The position numbers and the translations under genes were made by a program. Positions 34,815-42,975 of a DNA stretch of 64,000 bases are shown here, in pieces. Under the pieces are notes generated by a model. The model did no database searches. It had not been told where the DNA came from and saw nothing but the letters and a program-made list of their open reading frames with translations. The DNA lies in assembly GCA_019422065.1 (NCBI GenBank), contig JAHZEA010000004.1, positions 62,001 through 126,000 of the forward strand, given 5' to 3'. The stretch comes from Lachnospiraceae bacterium. GTDB taxonomy: Bacteria; Bacillota; Clostridia; Lachnospirales; Anaerotignaceae. Numbering within the stretch: the stretch's first letter is position 1; each line of letters opens with the position of its first letter.

Positions 34815-35732
34815 TTATTTTGTTATTTCAAATTCCTGATAGCCCATATATCCAGGAGCTATTTCGTATTTAGCAAATACAATTACAGGATTTCCGTTTT
34901 CATTAATATAAAATGGAGTTTTGTCTGTTATTGTTTTAAAGCCTGCATCCTGCATTGTATCATCTGTGCTGTTGCCATAACCGAAATAAATATTATTTTC
35001 GTCTTCGGCTATACGCTGTTCAATCTGTTTTTTAATGCTTTCATTGCAGATGTTAATATAGTCTTCACCAAGTAAGTCTTTAAGTGTTATTTCTGTATCT
35101 GTATCAAGGTTAAGGTTATAATAGTGGCGTTCCTCATTTGATGTTACCCAGCCTTTTGATGTTACAAGCTCAAGAGAAAGAATGTTGCCGTTTTGTGATT
35201 TGATATCGTAGTTTATTATTATATCCATCTTACGGTCGTTCCATTCTTCTTCTGTTCCGCCTGTTTCAAAGAATGCTTTTTTGTATTCTTCGAAGTCTTT
35301 TTCTGCCTGAGCGCGATAGTCATTTACTATCTTTTCTATTTCGGCATTTATTTTTTCTGTAAAGTCTGTATTAGTTTCTGTTCCGTTGTTGTCTATTACT
35401 ATGTTAGGAACATCCATATCTACATTATACATGTCTTCTTCAACACCATGGAATGAACGAACGGTTAAAACTTTTGCTATAGTGCCTATAACAGGAAGTT
35501 TTGCCATTTCTGTTGCGAATGTAGGTATTGTATTTAAAGCTACTGTGGTGCAAACAATTAAACCTGCTGCTGTAACTGTGAAACCTTTAAATGTCTTTTT
35601 CATAAGCTCTTTCCTCCTTATATATGCAGCCCTTTTTTTGCTGCTTTTTGATATCGCGTTTTTAACAACAAAGTCAAGTTCAGCGGGTATTTCTATTGAA
35701 TCATATATTTTTTTACTATCATCAATTTTCAT
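34815..35732 (-). CDS. rsiV: RsiV-like anti-sigma factor (DUF3298/DUF4163)
   Basis: 305-aa membrane-anchored regulator. An N-terminal cytoplasmic segment (1-48) would bind the sigma factor; one transmembrane helix follows (about 49-73, FTVTAAGLIVCTTVALNT), then an extracytoplasmic region. That region has a DUF4163-like part and a C-terminal DUF3298 domain (DTEITLKDLLGEDY, PFYINENGNPVIVFAKYEIAPGYMG). Bacillus RsiV binds lysozyme through this region and is then proteolysed to free SigV. The start codon overlaps the sigV stop in an ATGA arrangement, so translation is coupled. Identity with the lysozyme sensor is inferred from the fold and the gene pair. Confidence 0.9.
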   Translation of the reverse strand: MKIDDSKKIYDSIEIPAELDFVVKNAISKSSKKRAAYIRRKELMKKTFKGFTVTAAGLIVCTTVALNTIPTFATEMAKLPVIGTIAKVLTVRSFHGVEEDMYNVDMDVPNIVIDNNGTETNTDFTEKINAEIEKIVNDYRAQAEKDFEEYKKAFFETGGTEEEWNDRKMDIIINYDIKSQNGNILSLELVTSKGWVTSNEERHYYNLNLDTDTEITLKDLLGEDYINICNESIKKQIEQRIAEDENNIYFGYGNSTDDTMQDAGFKTITDKTPFYINENGNPVIVFAKYEIAPGYMGYQEFEITK

Positions 35733-36220
35733 GCAAAGGCCTCCTTTGATAACTTGTTTTCTAATTTACTAAGCCCGCTGTAAAGCCTTGTTTTTACTGT
35801 ATTTGGGTTAGTGTTTGTTATTTCGGCTATTTGCTTAATTGTAAGGTCCTCGTAATAGTGCAGTATTATTACTGTTCTTACAGGTTCGCTTAAATTTTGT
35901 ACTGCCTCATAAACTTCTCTGTCTTTATCAAATGATGGTTCATTATAAGACTGTTCCGGCAGTGTTTCATCAGCGGGAGCCTCGTTTTTGGAAGCCTTAA
36001 TGTGCCGTAATGCCTCATTAACTATTATTTTATAAAGCCAAGTTTTAATGGCTTGTGGGTTTTTTATTGTATAGCATTTTTCAAGTGCTGTACAAATTGC
36101 ATTTTGTACTACATCTAAAGCGCTTTCTTTATTACGTACGTAGCTGTATGCCAGCCTATAGAATTTTTCCTGAGACTCAAGTATATAACTTACTGTCAGG
36201 TCATATAAATCCTTTTCCAT
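35729..36220 (-). CDS. sigV: ECF RNA polymerase sigma factor, SigV-like
   Basis: 163-aa extracytoplasmic-function sigma factor. Region 2 (about 10-75) includes FYRLAYSYVRNKESALDVVQNA. Region 4 (about 105-160) carries the helix-turn-helix LTIKQIAEITNTNPNTVKTRLYSGLSKL. It pairs with the overlapping rsiV. The long frame opens at 36325, but ATG 36220 has AGGAGG at 5-nt spacing and fits the family length. Two inverted repeats lie just upstream (36237-36265). No target gene such as a peptidoglycan O-acetyltransferase is present in the window. I could not find a convincing ECF promoter by eye. Confidence 0.92.
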   Translation of the reverse strand: MEKDLYDLTVSYILESQEKFYRLAYSYVRNKESALDVVQNAICTALEKCYTIKNPQAIKTWLYKIIVNEALRHIKASKNEAPADETLPEQSYNEPSFDKDREVYEAVQNLSEPVRTVIILHYYEDLTIKQIAEITNTNPNTVKTRLYSGLSKLENKLSKEAFA

Positions 36221-36236
36221 GGTTGCCTCCTGTTTT

Positions 36237-36265
36237 GTATGTTTTACATACTCTATACCGCGGTA
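36237..36265. repeat. Two adjacent palindromes upstream of sigV
   Basis: GTATGT (36237-36242) / ACATAC (36246-36251) with a TTT centre, and the perfect 10-bp palindrome TACCGCGGTA (36256-36265). Both fall in the presumed sigV 5' leader or promoter and could be operators. No protein is assigned to them. Confidence 0.5.
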
Positions 36266-36365
36266 GTTTTTACTGCTTTTACTATATAGATAATTTGAGG
36301 GTTTAAAAAGTTTGGATATTTTCAAAATTTTTTTGAAATTATTTTTTATGAAAAAAATTTTGTAC

Positions 36366-36393
36366 TTGCAATATATAGATTATATGATATAAT
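36366..36393 (+). promoter_or_regulatory. SigA promoter of the metK leader
   Basis: TTGCAA (36366-36371), a 16-nt spacer and TATAAT (36388-36393), starting the transcript about 30 nt before the SAM riboswitch. Confidence 0.7.
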
Positions 36394-36432
36394 GTTTTCC
36401 ATAGCAAAAGGCAGTATGCCTATATAATTTAT

Positions 36433-36568
36433 AAGCTTATCAAGAGTGGTCGAGGGACAGGGCCCTGTGACACCCAGCAACCGGCTTTTTAGTACGGTGC
36501 TAATTCCCACACATAAGTTTTATGTGTAAGATGAGCTTTTATTTGGCCCTGATGGGCTTTTTTTTATA
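36433..36568 (+). promoter_or_regulatory. SAM-I (S-box) riboswitch and terminator
   Basis: The conserved S-box elements are all present: P1 strands AAGCTTATC (36433-36441) and GATGAGCTT (36530-36538), AAGAGTGGTCGAGGGACAG, GCCCTGTGACACCCAGCAACC described by position at about 36463-36483, GGTGCTAATTCC and the terminal AAGATGAG. A short stem GCCC-TGAT-GGGC (36546-36557) followed by a long T-run is the terminator that SAM binding should favour. It controls metK, 30 bp downstream. Confidence 0.95.
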
Positions 36569-36597
36569 TCATTTATTTTTAAAAGGAGGAGTTATAA

Positions 36598-37728
36598 ATG
36601 TCAAGAAGACTTTTTACATCAGAGTCTGTTACAGAAGGACATCCAGATAAAATTTGTGACCAGATTTCTGATGCCGTCCTTGATTCAATACTTGAAAAAG
36701 ACCCTATGGCAAGAGTTGCCTGCGAAACAACAGCTACTACAGGTATGATTTTTGTAATGGGCGAAGTTACAACAAACTGCTATGTTGATATTGAGGAGAT
36801 AGTAAGAAATACAGTTAGAGAAATTGGATATACAAGAGCTAAATATGGTTTTGATGCTGATTCCTGCGCTGTTATTACTTCACTTAAAGGTCAGTCACCT
36901 GATATAGCTATGGGTGTTGATAATGAAGGCGCCGGAGACCAAGGAATGATGTTTGGTTTTGCATGCAATGAAACTGATGAGTATATGCCAATGCCTATTT
37001 ATCTTGCTCACAAGCTTGCAAGACGTCTTACTGAGGCAAGAAAAACAGGTGTGCTTTCTTATCTTAGACCAGACGGAAAATCACAGGTAACAGTTGAGTA
37101 TGTTGACGACAAGCCGGTTAGGGTAGATACAGTTGTTATTTCAACTCAGCATGCACCTGAAGTTGACCACGACACTATTGAAAAAGACATTATTGAAAAA
37201 GTTATTAAAGAAGTAATTCCTGCTGAGCTTTTAGACGAAAAGACAAAATACTTCATTAATCCTACAGGACGTTTTGTAATTGGCGGACCACAGGGCGACA
37301 GCGGACTTACAGGAAGAAAGATAATAGTTGACACATACGGCGGATATGCTCGTCATGGCGGCGGTGCTTTCTCTGGAAAAGACCCAACAAAGGTAGACAG
37401 AAGTGCATGCTACGCTGCAAGACATGTTGCTAAAAACATTGTAGCAAGTGGAGCAGCTGATAAGTGCGAAATTCAGCTTGCTTATGCTATAGGTGTTGCT
37501 CAGCCGGTTTCTGTTCATGTTAATACTTTCGGTACAGGCAGAATTGATGATGAAAAGCTTGAGGAGATTGTTCAGAAGAACTTTGACCTTACACCAAAGG
37601 GTATTATAAACAGATTTGACCTTAGAAGACCTATCTACAAACAAACAGCAGCATATGGTCACTTTGGAAGAAATGACCTTGATTTACCTTGGGAAAAACT
37701 TGATATGGTTGATGTATTTAAACAGTAA
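36598..37728 (+). CDS. metK: S-adenosylmethionine synthetase
   Basis: Makes SAM from methionine and ATP. The 376-aa protein starts with FTSESVTEGHPDKICDQISDA (ATP-binding region near residues 5-20) and contains GAGDQGMMFGFACNET, the phosphate-binding GGGAFSGKDPTKVDRS (about 253-268) and DRSACYAARHVAKNIV. Compared with typical members (about 395 aa) it is slightly shorter at the C-terminus. SD AAGGAGGAG precedes the ATG. Expression is controlled by the S-box riboswitch in its leader, giving feedback by its product. Confidence 0.97.
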   Translation: MSRRLFTSESVTEGHPDKICDQISDAVLDSILEKDPMARVACETTATTGMIFVMGEVTTNCYVDIEEIVRNTVREIGYTRAKYGFDADSCAVITSLKGQSPDIAMGVDNEGAGDQGMMFGFACNETDEYMPMPIYLAHKLARRLTEARKTGVLSYLRPDGKSQVTVEYVDDKPVRVDTVVISTQHAPEVDHDTIEKDIIEKVIKEVIPAELLDEKTKYFINPTGRFVIGGPQGDSGLTGRKIIVDTYGGYARHGGGAFSGKDPTKVDRSACYAARHVAKNIVASGAADKCEIQLAYAIGVAQPVSVHVNTFGTGRIDDEKLEEIVQKNFDLTPKGIINRFDLRRPIYKQTAAYGHFGRNDLDLPWEKLDMVDVFKQ

Positions 37729-37760
37729 TAAATATATCATTAAATATTACTAAAACAATT

Positions 37761-37798
37761 AAAGCACGTACTCTTTATTTTAAGAGACGTGCTTTTTT
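37761..37798 (+). terminator. Terminator of metK
   Basis: AAAGCACGT (37761-37769) pairs with ACGTGCTTT (37787-37795), with CTCTT/AAGAG inside and a bulged A, then T's. Confidence 0.88.
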
Positions 37799-37881
37799 GT
37801 ATGTCCATATTTTAATACTGTTTAAAAATGCAATGTATTATAAATAGATGGTTTTAGTTAGTATATTAAACTTTTTGGTAA

Positions 37882-37918
37882 AACAAAAAAACACGCCTTT
37901 TATTAATAAGACGTGTTT
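37882..37918 (-). terminator. Terminator of pfkA
   Basis: Minus-strand AAACACG (37918-37912) / CGTGTTT (37895-37889), with a CTT/AAG inner pairing, followed by a T-run. Confidence 0.8.
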
Positions 37919-37936
37919 TGGTATAAAGCAAAGTTT

Positions 37937-39055
37937 TTATTTAATTCTATGAACTGGCATATCACCGAATGAAACACCTAAGTCACGTGCTACCTGAACA
38001 AGCTCGTCTGTTTCAGGGTCAATTTGTTTTTGAGAGCCTACAACTTCTTCAAGTGATACATAGCTTATATCGCCGTGCTTAAGACAAACCATGTTTCCGT
38101 ATTTTTCTTCATGTATAAGTTTTGCGGCATAAGAACCGTATCTTGCAGAAAGTATTCTGTCGTAAGGGGATGTTTCGCCGCCTCTTTGTGTATGGCCAAG
38201 TACAACAGGGCGTATTTCGTGTTCTTCGCCTATAAGCTGTTCAAGCTGATATGTAAGCTTATTGGCAATGCCGCCAAGACGTATAGGGTCCGGACTGTCT
38301 TTAACTACTTTATTAACTGTTACTGTACCGCCAAGCTCCATTGCGCCTTCGGATACAACTATAATTGTAAAAAGTTTTCCTCTGGCATCTCTTTCATGTA
38401 TTTTCTGTACTATATTGTCAAGAGTATACGGTATTTCAGGTATAAGTATAATATCGGCTGAACCGGCAATGCCGCCATGAAGAGCTATCCAGCCAGCGTT
38501 TCTGCCCATAACCTCAACTACTATTATTCTATGGTGGCTCTCAGCTGTAGTGTGAAGCCTTCCCAGCGCCTCTGTAACAATATTAACTGCTGTGTTAAAG
38601 CCGAATGTAACATCTGTTGACTTAAGGTCATTATCTATTGTTTTAGGCACACCTATTACATTAACACCTTTGCGTGCAAAATCTCTTGCACTTGTAAGTG
38701 TTCCGTCGCCGCCAAGTATAACAAGGCAGTCAACGCCTTCATTTTTAAGGTTCTGTATAGCTACATCAGAAACATCTTTCCTAACTATAACACCGTTTTC
38801 TGTAACTTTATAGTCAAAGAGGTTATCTTTGTTTGAGCTGTATAAAATTGAGCCGCCTTTGTGAAGTATACCTGTTGTGTTCTCAAGTGTAAGAGGCATA
38901 AAATCGTTTGTATACAATCCTCTGTAACCAAATTTATAACCAATCAGCTCATATCCGTATTTTAATATACAAGTTTTTGTAAGTGTGTATATTACCGCGT
39001 TAAGTCCCGGCGCGTCTCCTCCTCCTGTTAAAACAGCTATTTTCTTATTAGACAT
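37937..39055 (-). CDS. pfkA: 6-phosphofructokinase, mixed-substrate (group III) type
   Basis: Glycolytic enzyme phosphorylating fructose 6-phosphate (372 aa). The N-terminal GGGDAPGLNA, the phosphoryl-donor loop GGDGTLTSA (115-123) and catalytic PKTIDNDLKSTD (137-148) are clear. The donor-determining residues are mixed: glycine at G118 (E. coli position 104, ATP-like) but lysine at K138 (E. coli position 124, where ATP enzymes have glycine and PPi enzymes lysine). This combination defines the Gly104/Lys124 subgroup, which contains both ATP and PPi users. The start is ATG 39055 after GGGAGG, rather than TTG 39070. Confidence 0.93.
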   Translation of the reverse strand: MSNKKIAVLTGGGDAPGLNAVIYTLTKTCILKYGYELIGYKFGYRGLYTNDFMPLTLENTTGILHKGGSILYSSNKDNLFDYKVTENGVIVRKDVSDVAIQNLKNEGVDCLVILGGDGTLTSARDFARKGVNVIGVPKTIDNDLKSTDVTFGFNTAVNIVTEALGRLHTTAESHHRIIVVEVMGRNAGWIALHGGIAGSADIILIPEIPYTLDNIVQKIHERDARGKLFTIIVVSEGAMELGGTVTVNKVVKDSPDPIRLGGIANKLTYQLEQLIGEEHEIRPVVLGHTQRGGETSPYDRILSARYGSYAAKLIHEEKYGNMVCLKHGDISYVSLEEVVGSQKQIDPETDELVQVARDLGVSFGDMPVHRIK

Positions 39056-39217
39056 CAACATACCTCCCAAAGGTTTATTATACTGAATTATTATAAATCA
39101 ATATTGAGAAAAAATAAATAATTAAAAGTAAAAATTATTACTGACTGATTAAAATAAAAGAATGTAAAATACTTAAAATATGTACTGAAATATTAAATAC
39201 TTAAAAATTATGTTGTA

Positions 39218-39448
39218 TTAATCTTTTTTATTAATAATTTCTTCAAGTAAAGCTATTCTCTTTTCAAGTTTGCTGATTTTTTCATTCTGCTCTTCAAAAG
39301 CATATATTACAACAGATACTAAAAATGCCACAGCGGCTGTTGCTGTAAAAAATCTTTTGCTGAAATCAAAAAGCATATATCCGCCGAAAAACACAAAACA
39401 TTCAGCAGTTATTATAGTTACAAGCATTATCTGAATGAATTTTTTCAT
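39218..39448 (-). CDS. Small membrane protein with C-terminal coiled coil
   Basis: 76 aa: two hydrophobic helices (about 5-27 and 34-52), then a charged heptad segment (EEQNEKISKLEKRIALLEEI) that should form a short coiled coil in the cytoplasm. SD AAGGAGC is 8 nt before the ATG. It sits between pfkA and cfa on the same strand, but each has its own terminator. I do not recognise a family. Confidence 0.65.
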   Translation of the reverse strand: MKKFIQIMLVTIITAECFVFFGGYMLFDFSKRFFTATAAVAFLVSVVIYAFEEQNEKISKLEKRIALLEEIINKKD

Positions 39449-39543
39449 TAAATCAGCTCCTTATAAAACAGTACTGAGTTTAGTAGCGGTTTTGCTTTTA
39501 TAATTTCAGTATACCACGGCAAAGTTTTATTTTCAATTAATAA

Positions 39544-39575
39544 GGACGCGCTTACATTTTTTATAAGGCGCGTCC
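39544..39575 (-). terminator. Terminator of cfa
   Basis: Minus-strand stem GGACGCGC (39575-39568) / GCGCGTCC (39551-39544) with CTTA/TAAG inside. The T-run is weak. Confidence 0.7.
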
Positions 39576-39593
39576 CAAAAATTATTTGTTTTA

Positions 39594-40754
39594 TTATACA
39601 GTTCTAAGCATTGGTATTGAGTTATTTATACCTTTTGACATGAGTATCTGATGAAGGTCTATAATGCCGTTATTAAATGTAGCGGCACATGAAGCAAGGT
39701 AAAGGTCCCACATTCTTGTAAATTCTACACCCATCATTTTTTCTATTTCCTCACGGTGGTTATTGAAGTTTTCTCTCCAGCAGAGGAGTGTGCGGTTATA
39801 GTGTCTTCTTAAACTTTCAATATCAAGTGTATAGAAATTATAATCAGGCATTATATTTACAATTTCTCTAAGGCTTGGTATCATTCCGCCTGGGAAAATA
39901 TATTTTTTAATCCATGCATCGCCGGGATGTTCTTTAAGAGCACTAATAAAGTGAAGAAGGAATAAGCCGCCGTCTTTTAATACAGAATGAACACATTTAA
40001 GGAATAAATCATAGTTTTTTCTGCCTACATGCTCAAGCATTCCAACACTAACAACTCTGTCGAAAGTCATTTCGCTTTTTGGTAAATCTCTGTAATCCAT
40101 AATTTTTACTGTAAGCAAATCCTCAAGGCCTTCAGCTTTAATTTTTTCGGAAAAGCCTTTTTCCTGCTCAGCACTTAATGTAATGCCGCAGCCTTTTATT
40201 TTATATTTCTTAGCTGCTCTTATAAGAAGGGCACCCCAGCCGCAGCCTATGTCAAGAAGTGTCATGCCTTCTTCAAGCTGAAGCTTTGCAAGTATATGGT
40301 CAAGCTTGTCCTCCTGTGCCTCATCAAGAGTTTTTGTGTCATCTTTGAAATATGCGCATGAATAGTTCATGTCTTTATCAAGCCAGAGCTTATAAAAATC
40401 GTTTCCTATATCATAATGTGAAGAAACTTCTTTTTTCTGATTTGCTTTTGATACAGATGTTTTTATAATGTTTTTAAGAGCACTTTCATTAGTGCTGAAT
40501 TTTGACATATTACCTAAAAACAGGTTTAAAACATAGTAAAGGTCTTTATCAAGCTCAATATCTCCACGCATATAGGCTTCACCAAGGGCAAGGGATGTGC
40601 TTGTAAGAAGCTCTGTCTTTTTAAGAGGATTGTTTATTTTTACATTAAAGCAAGGCTCACCGTCACCGATTTTTGTCTTACTACCGTCGCTTTCTATTGT
40701 AAAGCATACGGATATAAATTTGCTTAAATAATCTGCTAAAAAGTTTTCTTTCAT
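39594..40754 (-). CDS. cfa: Cyclopropane-fatty-acyl-phospholipid synthase family protein
   Basis: SAM-dependent methyltransferase that adds a methylene group across double bonds of membrane lipid acyl chains. The 386-aa protein has an N-terminal lipid-binding region (1-100: LALGEAYMRGDIELDKDL), the VSSHYDIGNDFYKLWLD block, the SAM site LLDIGCGWGALLIRAAKKY (about 166-184), VSVGMLEHVGRKNY, and C-terminal WRENFNNH. These are typical of CFA synthases. SD AGGAGG is upstream. It uses the product of metK, encoded 3 kb away. Confidence 0.92.
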   Translation of the reverse strand: MKENFLADYLSKFISVCFTIESDGSKTKIGDGEPCFNVKINNPLKKTELLTSTSLALGEAYMRGDIELDKDLYYVLNLFLGNMSKFSTNESALKNIIKTSVSKANQKKEVSSHYDIGNDFYKLWLDKDMNYSCAYFKDDTKTLDEAQEDKLDHILAKLQLEEGMTLLDIGCGWGALLIRAAKKYKIKGCGITLSAEQEKGFSEKIKAEGLEDLLTVKIMDYRDLPKSEMTFDRVVSVGMLEHVGRKNYDLFLKCVHSVLKDGGLFLLHFISALKEHPGDAWIKKYIFPGGMIPSLREIVNIMPDYNFYTLDIESLRRHYNRTLLCWRENFNNHREEIEKMMGVEFTRMWDLYLASCAATFNNGIIDLHQILMSKGINNSIPMLRTV

Positions 40755-40958
40755 TTATTTGTCGCCTCCTGAGCTCATTGACATAGAAAGTTTTAGCAAT
40801 ATTAGCGGTAAATATTCTTAAATAAATATATATCTGTAATATTGTTTTTTTATTATCAAATAGTATATCATTTAATTAAAAAAATTCAATAATTTTTAAT
40901 CTATATTTCCAAATTTTATTTTTTTTTGTCCGAAATTATATTATTATACACGATACAA

Positions 40959-40985
40959 TAAAAAAGGACGGTTATAAACCGTCCT
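40959..40985 (-). terminator. Terminator of hpf
   Basis: Perfect 9-bp minus-strand stem AGGACGGTT (40985-40977) / AACCGTCCT (40973-40965), loop TAT, then T6. Confidence 0.92.
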
Positions 40986-41032
40986 AATTCTTGTTTTATG
41001 ATATTTAGCAAAGTTAATTAATTGACAATCAA

Positions 41033-41560
41033 TTAAATCTCAGGCTCTATTAAACCATAGTTTCCGTTTTTACGTTTGTAAACAACGTTTAATGTTTCAG
41101 TGGATGTATTAAGGAAAACAAAAAAGTCGTGTCCCAAAAGCTCCATTTGTGTAACTGCTTCTTCAGCATCCATAGGAAGTACTTCGAATTTTTTGTTTCT
41201 TTCTATAACAGGGGAGCCTTCATCAAATAAAGCTTCGCTATCGGCCTCAGCATTATTTGTTTCAACAACTTTCCTTTTTGCAACTTTTCTTCCCTTAGCT
41301 TTTAAAAGCTGTTTTTCAAGGTTTTCAACAGCTTTATCAACTGAAACCATCATATCTTCGTCTTCTTTTTCAGAACGGACGATTAATTTACCGCTTTTAA
41401 GAGTTATATCTGTTTTATAGGTAAGTTTACTTCTGTTTACAGCTACGTTAACGAAAGAGTCAGGAGGCATAATTTTTTCAATTCCAGATATTACAGCCTC
41501 AATTTTTTCTTTTGTTCTCTCGCCGATGTCAAAGTTCTTTCCTCTGATGAGATATGTCAT
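41033..41560 (-). CDS. hpf: Ribosome hibernation promoting factor, long form
   Basis: 175-aa factor that dimerises 70S ribosomes into inactive 100S particles in stationary phase. The N-terminal HPF/RaiA domain (about 1-98: YLIRGKNFDIGERTKEKIE, EKEDEDMMVSVDKAVENLEKQL) is joined by an acidic linker (about 105-125) to the C-terminal dimerisation domain (about 120-175: PMDAEEAVTQMELLGHDFFVFLN, ending with YGLIEPEI). This is the Gram-positive long form. SD AAGGAGC precedes the ATG. Confidence 0.96.
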   Translation of the reverse strand: MTYLIRGKNFDIGERTKEKIEAVISGIEKIMPPDSFVNVAVNRSKLTYKTDITLKSGKLIVRSEKEDEDMMVSVDKAVENLEKQLLKAKGRKVAKRKVVETNNAEADSEALFDEGSPVIERNKKFEVLPMDAEEAVTQMELLGHDFFVFLNTSTETLNVVYKRKNGNYGLIEPEI

Positions 41561-42174
41561 AAATAACAGCTCCTTTCAATTATTGCTGTAGGAAAAGCTT
41601 CCGCCTTTCTTATAATTACTTATTCGACGTTTATTTTAAAAATCCTTTTTAAATGAGTATAAAATTTCTAATTCGATTAAATATTTTATTTAAGTATAAA
41701 ATGATTTAACGTAGATGAAGCAAATTATAAAAACCAATTCTTTTTATAAAATAAAGATTGTTTACATTTTTGATTAAATTTCTGTTAATAAAATGACTGA
41801 TAAAATTGTGGATAAAGTGGATAAGTCGGTGTATAACTGATTTTAAAGGGTTTGTTATGTGTAAAAGTTTAATAAAAAATCTGTATAACTTGTTTTTTGT
41901 TAACAAATAACGTCAGTTATGTTTACATAACTTAATTATGGATAGATGAACTAAATTTTATATAAATTTAGAAATAGAAACTAAAAATATGCTGATTATT
42001 TATATTAGAGAGTAGAAACAGTGTATAAATCAATGGTTAAATTGTTTTTAACAATAAAACTTATTCAGTAAGTGTAATTAATTATAAAGTATAGTTATTG
42101 TTATACAGTATGTAGAATAGAAATATTAATTTAAGTATAAAAAAGCCCTTTGTTTTTAGCAAAGGACTTTAATT
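41561..42174. other. Non-coding stretch with a cluster of DnaA-box-like motifs
   Basis: 614 bp with no credible gene. One perfect DnaA box (TGTGGATAA, 41807-41815) is abutted by AGTGGATAA (41816-41824). Single-mismatch copies follow at 41828-41836, 41858-41866, 41880-41888 and 42020-42028, all in the same orientation. Inverted repeats TTGTTAACAA (41897-41906) and AGTTATG...CATAACT (41915-41932) and very AT-rich runs lie among them. The layout resembles a DnaA-binding region. dnaA and dnaN are not in the window, and AT-rich DNA makes single-mismatch hits common. Confidence 0.45.
42138..42169 (-). terminator. Terminator of the macrodomain gene
   Basis: Minus-strand AAGTCCTTTG (42169-42160) / CAAAGGGCTT (42152-42143) with one G-T pair, then a T-run. 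Confidence 0.85.
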
Positions 42175-42693
42175 TTACTGAATGTTGTATTCTTTTAAGG
42201 CGGTTTTATAAGCTTTTTGTGTTATATCATCAAAGCAGACTATAGTAACTTTTTCAAAATCGCTGTGCTCGGCAAGAAAAGCCGAAATTTCCTTAAGCGC
42301 TATTTTAGCGGCTTCATCAACCGGAAACCTATATACTCCGGTACTTATGGAAGGAAAAGCTATGGAACGGATACCGTTTTCATAAGCCAGCTTTAATGAG
42401 TTTCTGTAGCAGCTGGCCAAAAGCTCAGGCTCTCCTTTGTTGCCTCCGCGCCATATTGGTCCGGGAGTATGTATAACATATTTTGCGCTTAATTTAAAGC
42501 CGGGGGTAATACGTGCTTCTCCAGTAGGGCAACCATTGAATTTTTTGCACTCTTCAAGAAGCATAGGCCCTGCCGCTTTATGAATGGCGCCGTCAACTCC
42601 GCCGCCGCCTAAAAGAGATGTATTAGCCGCATTGACTATAGCGTCTGTCTTAGCTTTTACAATATCGCCTTTTACAATAGTCAGTCTGTTCAT
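42175..42693 (-). CDS. Macrodomain protein (O-acetyl-ADP-ribose deacetylase-like)
   Basis: 172-aa single macrodomain of the YmdB/MacroD type, which binds ADP-ribose and removes it from proteins or deacetylates O-acetyl-ADP-ribose. Diagnostic motifs are the N-terminal GDIVKAKTDAIVNAANTSLLGGGGVDGAIH (about 9-38, described in part), ITPGFKLSAKYVIHTPGP, and the ribose-phosphate loop SISTGVYRFPVDEAA. The frame opens at 42711, but ATG 42693 after AAGGGAGTGG fits the family start. No ADP-ribosyltransferase is encoded beside it. Confidence 0.93.
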   Translation of the reverse strand: MNRLTIVKGDIVKAKTDAIVNAANTSLLGGGGVDGAIHKAAGPMLLEECKKFNGCPTGEARITPGFKLSAKYVIHTPGPIWRGGNKGEPELLASCYRNSLKLAYENGIRSIAFPSISTGVYRFPVDEAAKIALKEISAFLAEHSDFEKVTIVCFDDITQKAYKTALKEYNIQ

Positions 42694-42865
42694 ATCACCC
42701 ACTCCCTTCAAAGTTATTTTATATTATTTTAAAAAAAAGGTAAACACTTAAGCGCCAAATTTTATTTTTTTGTATTAATTTTTAATATTTAATATCCGTC
42801 AAAACACTTATTTTATACATTATAAAAAGAGATTTAATTTAATAATGCTTTATCACTTTAAATTT

Positions 42866-42895
42866 TTGCAGTTAGACGCTTTAAAATGCTATAAT
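42866..42895 (+). promoter_or_regulatory. SigA promoter of the TrpX-like operon
   Basis: TTGCAG (42866-42871), an 18-nt spacer and TATAAT (42890-42895). The leader to the first gene is only about 75 nt, too short for a T-box. Confidence 0.65.
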
Positions 42896-42975
42896 AGATT
42901 GACAATAAATTGAAAAAGTATTATCATTACTTCTAAGCAATATACAATATGAATTAAGTGAGGGGAGTTAATATT

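Noticed and set aside
41706..41906. 66-codon minus-strand frame in the hpf-macrodomain gap
   Set aside because: Low-complexity I/N/L/F/H product, no RBS, and it runs through the DnaA-box-like cluster; a by-product of AT-rich DNA.
42712..42975. Possible tryptophan T-box before the TrpX-like gene
   Set aside because: The promoter leaves only about 75 nt of leader and there is no GGGTGGNACCGCG-like sequence.
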